From: Megascapheus bottae
Taxonomy: Eukaryota; Chordata; Mammalia; Rodentia; Geomyidae
Direction: 5' to 3'
Length of the DNA stretch: 64,000 nt
Assembly (NCBI GenBank): GCA_024803745.1
Contig: JANJXV010000024.1
Span: 18,981,927-19,045,926 of the forward strand
In this document: positions 12,240 to 25,818 of the stretch, in pieces
How the letters are laid out: each line of letters opens with the position of its first letter
How positions within the stretch are numbered: the stretch's first letter is position 1
Program-made: the position numbers and the translations under genes
The notes under the pieces: model-generated
The model's database searches: none
What the model was told of the DNA's origin: nothing
What the model saw: only the letters and a program-made list of their open reading frames with translations

Positions 12240-13028
12240 TGCATATTGAATAATCGGTATTTAGCACTAGAGAGATTGACATGAAATTGGCATACGCTGA
12301 ATGTTACTGGTGACATACCAATTTATACAACCACCTAAAAACGAACTGGACTTTGTATTCTAGGAAAGCACACTAAGGAGATTAGTACAGCACTATTATT
12401 ATTGGCTTTGAGCCTCTTGAAAAGGAAAAAGATACTAATGAAAGGGGCTAAACTGTGAGAACCAAAGTGATTGTACTTTGAATTATTCTTCTGCACATGG
12501 ATTTGTTGAGTAACAGAGAAAAGCTTTGTCTAATCCAAGAAGGCCCCAGAGCAGAACCATCCTCTCTCGTGTCTCCTTTCTTTAGGCCACTGTTCTGAGT
12601 CATGCCTGTTCTTCTCCACATTTTCTAGGACAGGTATGTCTTTGTTCGCTCACTTTATGTGGGTGGATAATGGTGTTATCTATTTTAAGAATGTGGGAAT
12701 CTATTTTGTCCTCTTCATCCTTAAAATCAACCCCTACTAACTTGTCTTTTAGAGAATAGTCTAAGGGCACTGGAAAACTTGATTACTGGTAATAACAAAG
12801 ATCTGTGCTCCAGATTCAAACCTCCATGCTCAAAATAACTTAAAATGTCAGATAAAGTACATTTCAATTATCTTAAAAAGCATCTAGAGCTGATTCAGTA
12901 AACAAGGCTCACTAACAGGAGTGGGAAAGGGCAGAGGAGAAAGGAAATTTATGTCTACTGTGTACTTCACTCTGTGAGTAGGACTGTGTTCCACTACACA
13001 GAGCCATAGTCTCTGTCAAGTTCCCTCC
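12240..13028. other. Unassigned intergenic DNA
   Basis: No gene or recognisable repeat. Confidence 0.55.
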
Positions 13029-13032
13029 CCCC

Positions 13033-13138
13033 TGTCTGTCTGTCTGTCTGTCTGTCTCTCTTTCTCTGTCTCTCTCTGTCTCTCTTTCTCTGTCTCTCTC
13101 TGTCTCTCTGTCTGTCTCTCTGTCTGTCTCTGTCTCTC

Positions 13139-13219
<81 letters not shown>
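13033..13219. repeat. (TCTG)n/(TC)n microsatellite
   Basis: TCTG units grade into a pure (TC)n that abuts the antisense SINE at 13220. Confidence 0.95.
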
Positions 13220-13221
<2 letters not shown>

Positions 13222-13409
13222 CTGGGCCTTGAACTCAGGGCCTGAGCAGCACTGTCCTTGGACTTTCTCAAAGCTAGAGCTTTACCACTTGAGCCACAGC
13301 ACCATTTATGGCTTCTTTTTTTTTTAATGTATATGGTTCTGAGGAATCAAATCCAGGTCTTTGTGCATGCTAGGCAAGCACTCTACCACGAGGCCAAACT
13401 CCCAGCCCA
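13220..13409 (-). repeat. IDL-Geo SINE, antisense
   Basis: Complement of the full dimer, ending ggccaaactcccagccc. Its tail side abuts the (TC)n repeat. Confidence 0.88.
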
Positions 13410-14940
13410 TTCTCTCTTATTTTTCAATGACAGATTCTTCTTCATATTTGGAACCCTCCTCTTAATATTTAGAACCAACCACTACAGTAGGTCTTTTAAA
13501 AATCAAATGCTACTGACAGTGAGAGGGTGACCATGGTAAACATTTTGTGAAGCAATAATATTAAAAAATCACCATTAGTCATGAACACTGTGGGGTTTTT
13601 TTCTGCTAATACTGCAGGATATTTATGCAGTTCATTCTTGGTTATGCACAATGGGCAACATCAGACAGCTTTGGTGCTGTCACTGCCCTCAGCAATGTCT
13701 TCCTCCTTATGGTACAGGTAGCATCAGTGGCTGTCCACATGGTAGGAATGAAGAAGTTGCCTAAAGTCGATATCCAGGCTAACTTGTGGGAAATGTATTC
13801 CTAGTGGTGTACGTGGATAGGAATGGGCCTACCACAATGGACAACGTGTGAAGACAAATGGCACCCAGATGACATCTCCAGTGAAATCAGCGCTCCGTGG
13901 AAATGATGACAGCTCTCACAGGTGTCAACCGACATCTGCTCTCACTCATCATGGCAAACAAAGCAGCAGGAAATATGTCTATCCTTGCCAAAGCTAGTCA
14001 TCTAACACTACCTCTTGGCACTCAATAAGACAGCAGCAGATATAGTCTTAGCTGAACCTCCATCATTTCATTGGCTCCAGAGTGACCTTCTGAGATTTCT
14101 GCTAACATAGAGAGACAGGATGGTATCTGACCTCACCAAACAAAGCATTGGCCACAGATTTTCCTTACCTGCTCCCAGTACTTCCACTAGCATATGCAGA
14201 ATTACAAATGTCTAGTGTGTTATGACTATTTACCACTAACCAATGCATCTTAGCAAACATTTACTGGCAAAGAAAGTACAATGGTAAGTTCATGCCCACA
14301 GAAGTCAGACCCTTACCAAGGGGTAGCGGCTGCCTTAATCAAACTGGAATGGACTAACAAAAGGTACGGGTTCTGCAAAACAGTGTCTGGCAGGTGATCC
14401 TTGTCTGGATTTGTTTGAGTATCTCGAAAGTATGAATAATTTATAAAATGAATCGTTTGCACACACATGATTTTATGCTTTTGCAAATGTACATCAATGA
14501 TGGATTCCCAGAGCAGAGATTTCTGGATCAATGAATTCATGCATATGTGATTTTACTCTGCATTGCCAAATCTCCCTCTGTGAGGGCTGAAGTAGTTGGC
14601 ATTTGCCTCGATGCAGCCCGAGCAGGTCTGCTTTCCCATAGCCTCTCCTACAGGGCGTGTTGTCAAACTCTGAGAATTTTGTCAGCCTGGTATGTGGAAA
14701 AATATCCCTATGTAATTTAATCTGTGCTGCTCATGTGCTAAGGGAGGTTGAACAAATGATAACATGATTAAAATTTTAAATCAGAAGGATAATCCCATTT
14801 TATTGTGCTCCTGTTCTCCCTTTTGCACATGTAAGTATATACTTGTTTATTTACACTGCTCCTAGCCTCAGAGCAAGGGTATCAGAAGACAAACCCTAAA
14901 GAGTAGCTGCTCTGATGCCTGGAACAAACCAACTATACTA
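13410..14940. other. Unassigned intergenic DNA, possible old retrocopy
   Basis: Around 13610-14130 the composition is more gene-like (balanced GC, few A-runs) and contains a short frame with MTALTGVNRHLLSLIMANKA-like residues near 13905. I do not recognise a parent gene and no long frame exists. Confidence 0.3.
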
Positions 14941-15168
14941 GTCAGGCACCAGTGGCTGGCACCTCTCTCCTAAGGACTCAGAAGACTGAGGTGTGAGGAA
15001 CACAGTTCAAAGCCAGCCTAGTCAGAAAAGTCCATAAGACTTCTATATCCAATTAACCATCAAAATTCTGGAAATGGAGCTATGGCTCAACTAGTAGAGT
15101 ACCAGCCTTGAGCAAATAAGCTAAAAAACAGTGCCTATGCCCCAGTACCAGCACCATTTTTTTTTTAA
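14941..15168 (+). repeat. B1-dID SINE
   Basis: gtcaggcaccagtggctggc, linker tccaattaaccatc and ID-like tail. Confidence 0.8.
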
Positions 15169-15570
15169 GAATGTGGCCTCAACATAGAAGTCTTTATTTT
15201 GTCCAAAACAGCACAGAAAAAACATCCCCAATAGTTTATAAACCTCTAAGTATATAAAATATAGACTATACCCCACAGCTTTCCTTTACATGGTAGCAAG
15301 AGAAAGTATAGCTGATGGGGGTAAAGGGAAATTAGGTTAGCCAGGCATTAACATTCAAAGACCAGGTAAACATCAACTTTAGTAGAAAAAGCAGTATTAA
15401 AGGAGTTCCTGCCAGCACCATTTTTTTAAAGGACTTATTCTGCACAGCATTTCCCTCAAGGCTGGTCCAGTTACATTCATCACCTGAATTTTCCAAAATC
15501 TTTCTTGGACAGGTACAGGCCAAGATCACCGATAAAAATCTGGTCCAACGGGATTTTCTTTCTTTCTTTG

Positions 15571-15793
15571 TATGTTGATACTGGGGCTTGAACTCAAGGC
15601 CTCACACTCTTCGCTTTTTCTCTCAAGGCCAATGCTCTACCACCTTTGCTATTTCTCTACTTCCAACATTTTGTTGGTTAATTGGAGATATCAAGTTCAT
15701 GTATCCTCTGCCTTGTCTGGCTTTGAACCCTGATCCTCATCATTCAGCCCCTTAAGTAGCTAGAATTACAGGCATGAGCAGTGGTGCTCAGCA
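15571..15793 (-). repeat. B1-dID SINE, antisense
   Basis: Complement of the dimer, ending agctagaattacaggcatga. Confidence 0.75.
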
Positions 15794-15799
15794 AAGAGT

Positions 15800-17032
15800 A
15801 AACTGGCTTTTGTTTTTGTTTTGTTTTTCTTTTCTTTTTCCTTTTTTGCTGAGAATGGTTATCCCTGATCCCCGTAGGATGATTCTATCCCATTTTTTCC
15901 ATCTTATCCCAGTGTGGGACAGGACACCTAAGCTCCACTAACTAAATACTAAAATCCAAGCCTTCAAAGGAGTACAAGTTTCAGATTCCACTAGGCCTTG
16001 TCTTTTTCACTTGTTGCTGTGAGAGGAAAACTTTGTTTTCTCAGTTTATAAATATGAAAACACTATTTGTAAATGTGTGGGTTTAAAGTGGGAAAAAACA
16101 GGAATAGATGTAAAGGCAGTCATCTCCCAGACAGAAGGCATGGGTTTGCGGGGCTCCAGTTCTTGGATGGAAACTCTACTTGGTCACTGGATGTTTGGAA
16201 ACAACCGAAGCAGGCGAGCTTTAACTTCCCCTGCGGCACAGTTTGAAGAAGGAAATGGCTGAGAGAGAGCAAAGCCTATGAGGATTCTTTAGAGAGTTCA
16301 TTTGCTCTTGTTCTGGAATTGGAGACTCTGGTCCAGAGGCCTAACTGGGCATGGGTTCCAACATATCAGGTCTGACCACTTGTTCCAAACAAAGCAAACA
16401 GTAGTAATGAAGGGAAGGATTTCAGTCTATATTGGAAGGCAGAGAATAAGTCTTCCAGTCCCATTTTGGGGTAGCAACATGAGCTTCAGATGTAAATGAG
16501 AGGATGAATTAGGGCAGGGGGTTAAAGCAGAGCGTCTCTGAGCAGTCTTAGTTGAAGGGGAGTTTGGCTGATCATTTCACTCTGGTTTTGCGAGGTTTTC
16601 TGAAGAAATCTGATTGCTTAAAAGGACAATTTGGTTCCCACAAATGGATGGCTTGTGCTTCGGGGTGATTCTCTTCACAAGGAGTGATCTGTTTTCAAAG
16701 TCTCCCATAGGCTAGCATCCGCAAAGACTGTATGTGTATGCATTGACCAGACTTTCTGGTGCATTTTTATGGGGTCTGAAATGGAATGTTGTAAAAAGCT
16801 GACAATACCATAATCCAGTGAGACTTATCTTTGTGCCTCTGACCCTGAATGGGGGACTTAGGGAAAGGTTGGGTAACACAGTTTCCGATAAACATTCTTT
16901 GAATGATTAACATGCCTATGTGTAGAATTAGGTACCTAACCAAAACTTTCAAGAAAAGGAACCCAAAGCACAAGGAATGAAGGGGTCCAGAGAGGGGACC
17001 CAACAGCAGGTCTCTCATCTCTGCCTAATTGT
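15800..17032. other. Unassigned intergenic DNA
   Basis: No gene or repeat identified. Several 60-80-codon open frames show no family I know. Confidence 0.55.
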
Positions 17033-17048
17033 AGAAATTCTGGGTCTA
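17033..17048. repeat. Target-site duplication, left copy (L1 at 17 kb)
   Basis: agaaattctgggtcta, identical to 18594-18609 on the far side of the L1. Confidence 0.9.
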
Positions 17049-18593
17049 CAATGCAATAGAACTGGGGACCCAGATATTAAACCACAGACCTATGGCCACA
17101 TAATCTTTGACAAGGGAGCCAAAAAACTAGAATGGAAGAAAGACAGCCTCTTCAACAAGTTGTGCTGGCAGAACTGGTTAAGCACCCGCAGAAAACTAAA
17201 GTTGGATCCTTCTTTGTCACCTTGCACTAGAATTAACTCCAAATGGATCAAAGACCTGGAGGTAAAAGCTGACACACTGAAAACTTTACAAGAAGGAATA
17301 GGAGATACACTAGGTCTCCTTGGCACAGGTCGAAACTTTCTTAATAAAGACCAAGAATCACAACAAATCAGAGAAAGGCTGGATAAGTGGGACTGCATTA
17401 AACTACGGAGCTTTTGTATGGCAAAGGACATAGCTAGTAAACTAATCAGGAAGCCTACAGAATGGGAGAAGATCTTCACCAACCAAACAACGGACAAAGG
17501 CCTCATATCTAAAATATATCAACAACTCCAAAACTAATCTCCAAAGTAACAACCATCCCATTAAAAAATGGGCCAAAGACTTAAAGAGAGTCTTCTCTGA
17601 AGAAGAAACAAAAATGGCCTATAGACACATGAAGAAATGCTCAACATCTCTGGTCATAAAAGAAATGCAAATCAAAACAACTCTAAGATTCCACCTCATT
17701 CCAGTTAGAATGGCCAGGATCAGGAAAACGAATAATAACAGATGCTGGAGGGATGTGGCCAGGAGGGATCACTACTACACTGTTGGTGGGAGTGCAAACT
17801 TGTTCAACCACTATGGAAAGCAGTATGGCAGTGCCTCAAAAGGCTAAACATAGAGCTCCCCTATGACCCAGCAATTCCACTACTTGGCATTTACCCAACC
17901 ATCCAGAAACAAGGACATACTAAATCCACTAGCACAACAATGTTCATCGCAGCATTATTCACCATAGCGAAGATATGGAACCAACCTAGATGTCCCTCAG
18001 TTGATGAGTGGACCAACAAGATGTGGTATTTGTACACAATGGAATTCTATGCTGCTGTCAGAAAGAATGACATCGACCCATTTGTTAGGAAATGGAAAGA
18101 CTTAGAAAAAAATCATATTAAGTGAAGTAAGTCAGACTCAAAGGAATATAGGCTCAATGGTTTCCCTCATTTGTCATAATCAGTAGAAACCTTGGGCTCT
18201 ACTAGCAGAGATCTGCAATAGAGAAAAACCTTGATACGTAAGGCCATATAATGTGAAGCTAATTGAAAGGACCTCCAGGATATTGAAACAAAAGCCATAT
18301 AACGAATGACTGTTGTCCTTAATGTACTATGTTGTCTCTCATCTCCTTTGCTGTCCCTTGGGAATCTCATATTGTTACAGTATCTCACTTTGTTATCTAA
18401 TATATTGAATTTATTTGTATTTGGTTATTTGAAATTTGATAGGGAAGGGGGGAAAAACCAAGATGGGAGTGGGTGGCGGGGAGGGTAATGGGTACCAAGA
18501 CATGTGAAAGGGTATCAATGTATGTGAATTAATGCACCTTCTATCTGGCAAATATCATGTAACCCTTTTATTAATTACAATAAAAAATAAAAA
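17049..18593 (+). mobile_element. 5'-truncated L1 (LINE-1), ORF2 C-terminal part and 3' UTR
   Basis: The translation contains typical ORF2p C-terminal blocks such as [60 protein letters not shown] and MFIAALFTIAKIWNQP. Frameshifts occur near 17540 and 17750. The 3' UTR has a G-rich stretch and ends in an A-rich tail. The copy is bounded by a 16-bp duplication, agaaattctgggtcta, at 17033-17048 and 18594-18609. Confidence 0.93.
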
Positions 18594-18609
18594 AGAAATT
18601 CTGGGTCTA
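18594..18609. repeat. Target-site duplication, right copy (L1 at 17 kb)
   Basis: Second copy of agaaattctgggtcta, directly after the A-rich tail. Confidence 0.9.
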
Positions 18610-18714
18610 TTACCTGGGGCCATACCATTCTGGGGTTCACCACTAGTCTAAGATGTACACTGGTGTGTGTACCTGTACATTAATAGAATAGCTTTTGTCA
18701 CACATAGATCTCCA

Positions 18715-18895
18715 GTTATTGTCTCTGGATTTTGGTACTCACTGGATACTATGTTGAAAATGAACTGTACAATTGTGGGTGGATTGGGAGAGAAAAACTG
18801 GAAGAGAAAGAGGGAAGGGGTGACACTGTTGGAAAAGAAATGGTCTCTTCTGTAACCCCTCTTTACCTCACCTCTATAATAATAATTTTTAAAAT
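18715..18895 (+). mobile_element. Older L1 3' UTR fragment
   Basis: Shares the actatgttgaaaatgaactg and gacactgttggaaaagaaat segments with the 4.1-kb and 46.5-kb copies and ends in an A/T-rich tail. Confidence 0.7.
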
Positions 18896-19144
18896 AAAAT
18901 TTTAAAAATAAAATAATTTAAAAAATAAAAATTTAAAAAAAATCTCCGTACTTTTACTAAGGAGATTTAAAAATCCATGGCTTAAAATTAACCTAGTTGT
19001 AAATATTTGGTAGAATTACTTGTTATTTTCTTCTTTGTTATTTTTATAGGGCATTTCAGCAATATTGTCGGTGACTTAAAAAACAAAACCTTTTTGATTT
19101 TTTTAATAGAAAGTAAAAAAAAAAAAAGAAAGAAAGAAAAGAGA

Positions 19145-19510
19145 AGCCGGGCATAGTGGCTCACATCTGTAATCCTAGCTACTCAGGAAGCTGAGATCTG
19201 AGGATTGTAGCTCAAAGCCAACCCAGGCACTGAAGTCCATGAGACGCTTAGAATCTCAAATTAGCCACCAGAAAACCGGAAGTGATGTTGTGGCTCAAGG
19301 ACAGTAGGACGGTAGCCTTGAGCTGAAGAGCTCAGGGACAACTCCCAGGCCTGGAATTCAAGTCCCACGATGGACCAAAAAAAAAGAGAGAAAGAAAAGA
19401 GAAAAATAAATAAAGACAAAACAGAAGGGACAGAAAAAAAGAGGGAGGAGGGAAGGAAGGAAGGAAGGAAGGAAGGAAGGAAGGAAGGAAGGAAGGAAGG
19501 AAGGAAGGAA
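19145..19510 (+). repeat. B1-dID SINE with (GGAA)n tail
   Basis: SINE body to about 19380, then an A/G-rich tail that becomes a (GGAA)n at 19446-19510. Confidence 0.88.
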
Positions 19511-19871
19511 AACAACTGAGTCCTTTCTAGTTCTCACTGTTAACTTTGCAGCTCCCACAAGTCTATGTCTAAATCCTGTCCCTTGTTTTTATTTGTATTA
19601 CTTCTTTGCTTTTCTAGCTTTTGACTGGTATGCACAATTCAAACTCTAGTGATATTTAGATTAAATTTTATATTTGATTTTTAGATCAGATTAAAAAAAA
19701 CTTTCCAAAACCCAAGCTGAAATGAAAGTATGCTGAAAATTTTAGACCTACCCTGGCACATGCCTTCTGAACCTCCTATCCACCACAGTTCGTATTTCAT
19801 TGAATATATGCTTGGATTCATCTGTGAATTTGAATTCATAAGAAAATAGAGATTTGAAAAAATGTAGAATC

Positions 19872-20079
19872 TCACTCTGTAATCCTCGCTACTCAGGAGA
19901 AGAAAAGGAAGAACATGATGGGAAGCCAGCTCAGGCAAAGACGAATTTTCAAGATTCCATCTCAACCAAAAATGACTGAGCATGGATTCGAAGGGCAAGT
20001 GGGAGAAACTGAGGTCTAAGAAGGCTGAGGCCCAAAAAACTCCTATTAAAAAATAACACACACACACACACACACACAC
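19872..20079 (+). repeat. Decayed B1-like SINE with (AC)n
   Basis: ctgtaatcctcgctactcag marks the 7SL-like part; a (AC)n at 20056-20079 forms the tail. Confidence 0.5.
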
Positions 20080-20247
20080 CACAATGCATGCATGCACACC
20101 TGCATGTATGTATGCATGTACATACTTGCTTATACAAACCCTAATTGTTTCTTTTATTCAATGCACAGAAACAAATTAGAGATAACAAAGATAAACACTG
20201 TCAAACTTTTCAGAGACTCTAGAATTTTAGAATTTTAAAGCATTCTG

Positions 20248-20520
20248 TACCCAAGTACTAGCTACTCAGAAGGCTGAGATCTGAGAGTGAAAGGATCTCA
20301 GGGATAGGGTTCAAAACCAGCTTAAATAGACAAATCTGTGAGAATGATCTCCAGTTGACCAGGAAAAAGCTGTAGTGGAAGCATGGTAGAGGACCAGCCT
20401 TGAGCAGTAAAAGCCAAGCTATAGTAAGAGGCCCCATGATCAACCCCAGTATCAGTGTTTCTCTCTCTCCCTCTCTCCCTCTCCCCCTCTCTCTCCCTCT
20501 CTCCCTCTCTTTCCTTCCCT
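20248..20520 (+). repeat. Decayed B1-dID SINE with CT-rich tail
   Basis: tagctactcagaaggctgag and tctccagttgaccaggaaaa identify the SINE. A CCCTCT-type repeat follows at 20458-20520. Confidence 0.6.
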
Positions 20521-20889
20521 TAATGACCCTGGTAATAGAATTAAGGAGTTTCATTGTGATTCCAATCACTGTCCTATGGTAAGTTTATGTGATTAAATAC
20601 CACAAGTATATGTGGCTTTCCCCACAGGGCCCCTGAGATATCTTTCTATTGCCACAACCTAAATATGTAGTCTTCAAAAAGTGCGAGAAAACAAAGAACC
20701 AAAGAACGATGTGTTCTGAGCTCCAAATAATAAAATCTCATCAGATATTGTGAGTTAACCGCTGACACTGCCCTGAAATTATAAGCTCATAGTCTTTGGG
20801 TTCATATTAAAAAGTCAATCATCATTATAGCATTTTATCAGTAACACCGGATTTCTCTTTTACTTGTAGTTCACAAATTTAGAGATTTA

Positions 20890-21030
20890 AAAAAAAAAAA
20901 GCATAGCACCTGCCTAGTAAATGCAGTTCAAACCCCAGTTCTTAAAGAAAAAGGCGAGAAGGAAGGGAAAAAGGGTGGGAAGGAGGGAGGGAGGGAGGGA
21001 AGGGAAAGAAAGAAGGAGGGAGGAAAGAGC
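20890..21030 (+). repeat. ID-like scrap with purine tail
   Basis: gcatagcacctgcctagtaa and gttcaaaccccagttc resemble an ID element; a GGGA/GGAA purine stretch follows. Confidence 0.45.
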
Positions 21031-21057
21031 TAATTTAAGTAGGTAATCATCAAAATA

Positions 21058-21265
21058 GTTGATTCAAAGGACAAGGGTGAACCAATGTTTCAGTGAGAAT
21101 CACAAGACAATATGTTGGAAATGAACTTTACAACTTGGGTGTTGGGAGAGGGAAAGCAGGAGAAAAATATGGGAGGGTAACAATGAGAAGAAATATACTC
21201 ACTACCTTATGTATGTAACTGTAGCCCCTCTGTACATAACTCTGACAATAAAACTAAAAACAGCA
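21058..21265 (+). mobile_element. Older L1 3' UTR fragment
   Basis: Shares the atatgttggaaatgaacttt and aagaaatatactcactacct segments with the other older L1 3' ends and closes with caataaaac. Confidence 0.7.
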
Positions 21266-21814
21266 ACAAAAAACCAAAACACCTTTGTAGTGAAACAACC
21301 TAAAAGATGTGTTTTCTGGGCTCTGTGAATTATCTCAAAGTCTCCTCACTTGGTATCTGTGCCCTTTGTTCTGAGCTATGCTTCAACTCCTTTGCAATTT
21401 CTTTTTATGTTCTTGGAAAAGAAAAAAAGATAGAAGACTCTCTATTCAGCAGTTTTTGTGGGCAATGTCTTCATCCCATCATCCTAAAGAAAACAGTCAA
21501 AACCCCAGGAGACCACTGCATTTCTGTCCTGTCCTAGTAATAAAATAATTTATCTGCAACTTCTCAAAAGACAATGTCTAAGCTAATGGTCAACCCAGGA
21601 ACTCCTGGAATTTGAGGCCATTTTAACTCTGTGTACATTTCTTACTTCCAGCCCCTAATTCTCCCAACAGAACCTCAACACTGCCTACACTCCCAGGATA
21701 TGGCTGAAAATGTGATGAGGTGTTGTATTCTCATGGCTGCTAAGTAATAAACCTCTCCTTTCTCTGCTTTTCATCGTGTCCATTTATTTGGCATACATCA
21801 CTCTTCTGTCTTTT

Positions 21815-22343
<529 letters not shown>

Positions 22344-22344
22344 T

Positions 22345-23060
22345 GTTCTTTCATTTTTTCCCTTCATTTCTCCCAAGCAGTTCCAAGGGTGGTGCTGTGA
22401 TGTGGGTGAAGAAGAGGTATCAAAGGTCAAAAGCACTGAAAGTACAGCCTCCAGTCTTTCCAATGGAGCCTTGGTCCTAAAAGGATGCATCTGACCTCCA
22501 TCATTGCCTTCATCCTCCTCTCATATGGCCCAGGGCATTTATGTACTTGTGGATGAGTATCGCAGGTCACTGAAGCTCGAGCTTTCTAGATGGACAATCC
22601 AATGAGAGTGCTAAGGGAGGAGAAGGTAACAAGAAGATTGCTGTAATGGAGGGCCTGCGGGAAGTGTGTGGGTGTGGGTGTGGGGGGGGTGTGCGAGCTC
22701 ACACACTCTCACACATACATAAGAGTGTCACTATTTTGGAGAGTGGTTTTCAAAGAAATCTCAAGGAAATAGCCTGTGTCCTATTATCTTGTCATAGGAC
22801 TCTGCCACCTGGATGATCACCATAGACTCTGTGATTTTTCCTGGACTAGTCAGTTGAAACCAGTAGTTTTGGAAGGCAGAACACAAACTGTCTGAGGTAT
22901 GTGCTAAGTTCTCCAAAGATAAGACCAGGTCTTTTCCAGTCACAATCTGCTGTATCAGGGGCAGCTTAAGGTCCCTAGACAACTTTGGCCTTAGCCCAGA
23001 ATGAGTTATCTCTGTAACTTAATTCTCCAGTGCTCTGAGACCCCATCCTTTATTTTATTT
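22345..23060. other. Unassigned intergenic DNA
   Basis: No gene seen. A G-rich/TG-rich stretch lies near 22660-22695. Confidence 0.55.
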
Positions 23061-23063
23061 TTA

Positions 23064-23254
23064 TTTTTTGCTAGTTCTGGGCTTGAGCTCAAAGCCTGAG
23101 CACTGTCCTTGGACTTTCTCAAGGCTAGAGCTCTACCACTTGAGCCTTAGCACAACTTCTGGCCTTTTCTATGCATGTGGTACCAAGGAATTGAACCTGG
23201 GCCTTTGTGCATACTAGGCAAGCACTCTACTACTAGGCCAAACTCCTGGCCCCA
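23064..23254 (-). repeat. IDL-Geo SINE, antisense
   Basis: Complement of the full dimer, from ctgggcttgagctcaaagcc to ggccaaactcctggccc. Confidence 0.88.
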
Positions 23255-23715
23255 CATTCCAGCTTTTAAAGCTGCAGTCCTTAATGTGAGGTTACAATAG
23301 CAGCACTCATGGAAAACACTCATTCCCAGTTTCATTCCCTTTGGTTTCCGTTGCTTACTGTCAACGGTGATCTGAAAATGTGAAATGAAAAATATTCCAG
23401 AATTAATCAGCTTCAACATGCACCACTCCAAATCGTGAGTTGTAATCTTCCATCTTGCTCAGGATTTGAACCAACCCTCTGTCCAGTGTATCCACAGTAA
23501 TAAGCTACCCACCTACTCTATAGTTTGGGTTTGGATTGTTCCCGAAGGGCTAAAGGCTAGGTGATAAAGGCTTACTAATCAATCAAATTTGCTCTAGATT
23601 TACAGAGGAGGAGGAGCTATCATCTAAACAAAGACCATTTGGGGGGAACACAATATTATCTGATGATAATATCAGAAACATGTGTCATCTAATGCAACAC
23701 AAAACTTGCTCATCC

Positions 23716-23962
23716 TGCTAGGTGCCGGTGCCTCACACCTGTAATCCTAGCTACTCAGGAGGCTGAGATCTGAGGATTATGGTTCAAAGCCAGCCTGGGC
23801 AGGAAAGTCCTTGAGACTCTTATCTCCAATTAACCACCAGAAAACCAGAAGTGGCACTGTGGCTCAAGTGGTAGAGCACTAGCCTTAAGCTGAAGAGCTC
23901 AGGAACAGTGCCCAGGCCCAGAGTTCAAGCCCCATGCCCCATGGCCAACAACAACAACAACA
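23716..23962 (+). repeat. B1-dID SINE with target-site duplication
   Basis: Full dimer with an (AAC)n tail, flanked by aaaacttgctcatcct (about 23700-23715) and aaaacttgttcatcct (about 23962-23977). Confidence 0.9.
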
Positions 23963-23977
23963 AAACTTGTTCATCCT

Positions 23978-24399
23978 ATTCTCCAGCTAAAAGCTAAGTA
24001 TGAAGGATATTCTTTTAGGAAAATAATGTGCTTATTACAAAGACTGGCCTAGGAAATTGGCAGTTGATTCTTGTTGTAAGAATCTAGATAAAAGTGACAG
24101 AAACGGAAAGACAGATTCACTGACTAACAGTGATGGTTATTGAGCTCTGATGCTAGTTTCAGAACAGCCATTTCCTGCCATTGTTGCATTCTCTCCTCCT
24201 ACCTCTCTATAAAACCCTCTCCTCTCACTTGTTCTCCCACGTAGTCTTTGTCTTGGGGTGATAGCCCCTCCTGCTTTCCAGGAACTCTCTTTTATTTTGT
24301 TCTCAGAAGAACATACTTCTTTCAAGTATTCAGATACTCCAAGTATTCAAAATTCCTATCTTCCAAGTAGTAAAGAATTAAGCAGACAGACTTGGGGAT
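23978..24399. other. Unassigned intergenic DNA
   Basis: No gene or repeat recognised between the SINE and the L1. Confidence 0.5.
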
Positions 24400-24416
24400 A
24401 AAAATGTCATGCCACC

Positions 24417-25818
24417 CTGCAGACAACTAAAGTTGGATCCTTCTTTGTCATCCTGCACCAGGATTAACTCCAAATGGATCAAAGACCTCAAGGTAAAAGC
24501 AGATACACTGAAAACTTCACAAGAAGGAATAGGAGATACACTAGGTCTCCTTGGCACAGGTCAAAACTTTCTTAATAAGGACCAAGAAAGACAACAAATC
24601 AGAGAAAGTCTGGATAAGTGAGACTGCATGAAACTGCAGAGCTTCTGTATGGCAAAGGACATAGCTAGCAACTTAACTAGAAAGCCTACAGAGTAGGAGA
24701 AGATCTTCACTAACCATACAATGGACAAAGGCCTCATATCTAAAATATATCAACAGCTCAAAAAATTGAATCACTCCAAAACTAATCTCCGAAGAAATAA
24801 CCATGGGCAAAGACTTAAAGAGAGTCTTTTCTGAAGAAGAATGGCCTATGGACACATGAAGAAATGCTCAACATCTCTGGCCATAAAAAAAAATGCAAAT
24901 CAAAACAACTCTAAGATTCCACCTCACTCCAGTTAGAATGGCCATGATCAAGAAATCTAATGACAACAGATGCTAGAGGGGATGTGGCCAGGAGGGATCA
25001 CTACTACACTGTTGGTGGGAGTGCAAGCTCGTTCAACCACTATGGAAAGCAGTATGGCAGTGCCTCAAAAGGCTAAACATAGAACTCCCCTATCACCCAG
25101 CAATTCCACTACTTGGCATTTACCCAACCATCCAGAAACAAGGACATACTAAATCTACTATCACAACGATGCTCACTGCAGCACTATTTACCATAGCAAA
25201 GATGTGGAACCAACGCAGATGCCCCTCAGTTGACGAGTGGATCAACAAGATGTGGTATTTATACACAATGGAATTCTATGCTGCTGTCAGAAAGAATGAC
25301 ATTGCCCCATTTGCAAGGAAATGGAAAGACTTAGAAAAAGTCATACTGAGTGAAGTAAGCCAGACTCAAAGGAACTTAGGCTCAATGGTTTCCCTCATTT
25401 GTCATAATCAGTAGAAACCTTGGGCTCTCCTAGCAGAGATTTACAATAGAACAAAATGAAGATACATAAGGCCACATAGTACGACACTAAATGAAAGGAC
25501 CTCCAAGATATAGAAACAAAAGCCATATAATGAGTGATTGTTGTTCTTAATGTACTATGTTATCTCTCATCTCTTTTGCTGTCCCTTGGTTATCTCATAT
25601 TGTTACTGTATTTCACTTTGTTACCTGATGTATTGTATATATGGGTATTTGGTTATTTGAAATTGGATAGGGAAGGGGGAAAACAAGATGAGAGTTGGGG
25701 GTGAAGGGAGGGAAATGGTGACCAAGACATGAGAAAGGGTATCAATGTTTGTGAAGTAATGCACCTTCTGTGAATATAATGTAACCCTTCTATTAAGTAC
25801 AATAAAAAATATATGAAA
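24417..25818 (+). mobile_element. 5'-truncated L1, same subfamily as the 17-kb copy
   Basis: 1.4 kb collinear with the 17-kb L1 from the KLKLDPSL segment to the poly(A) end. The ORF2 end includes [38 protein letters not shown], and stops and frameshifts are present. It is flanked by the duplication aaaaatgtcatgccacc at 24400-24416 and 25819-25835. Confidence 0.93.

Noticed and set aside
12912..13271. 119-codon minus-strand frame rich in Arg-Glu
   Set aside because: Product of the TCTG/TC microsatellite, not a gene.
16977..17537. 186-codon open frame as a possible gene
   Set aside because: It is the C-terminal part of L1 ORF2 within a 5'-truncated insertion, and its first residues come from flanking DNA.
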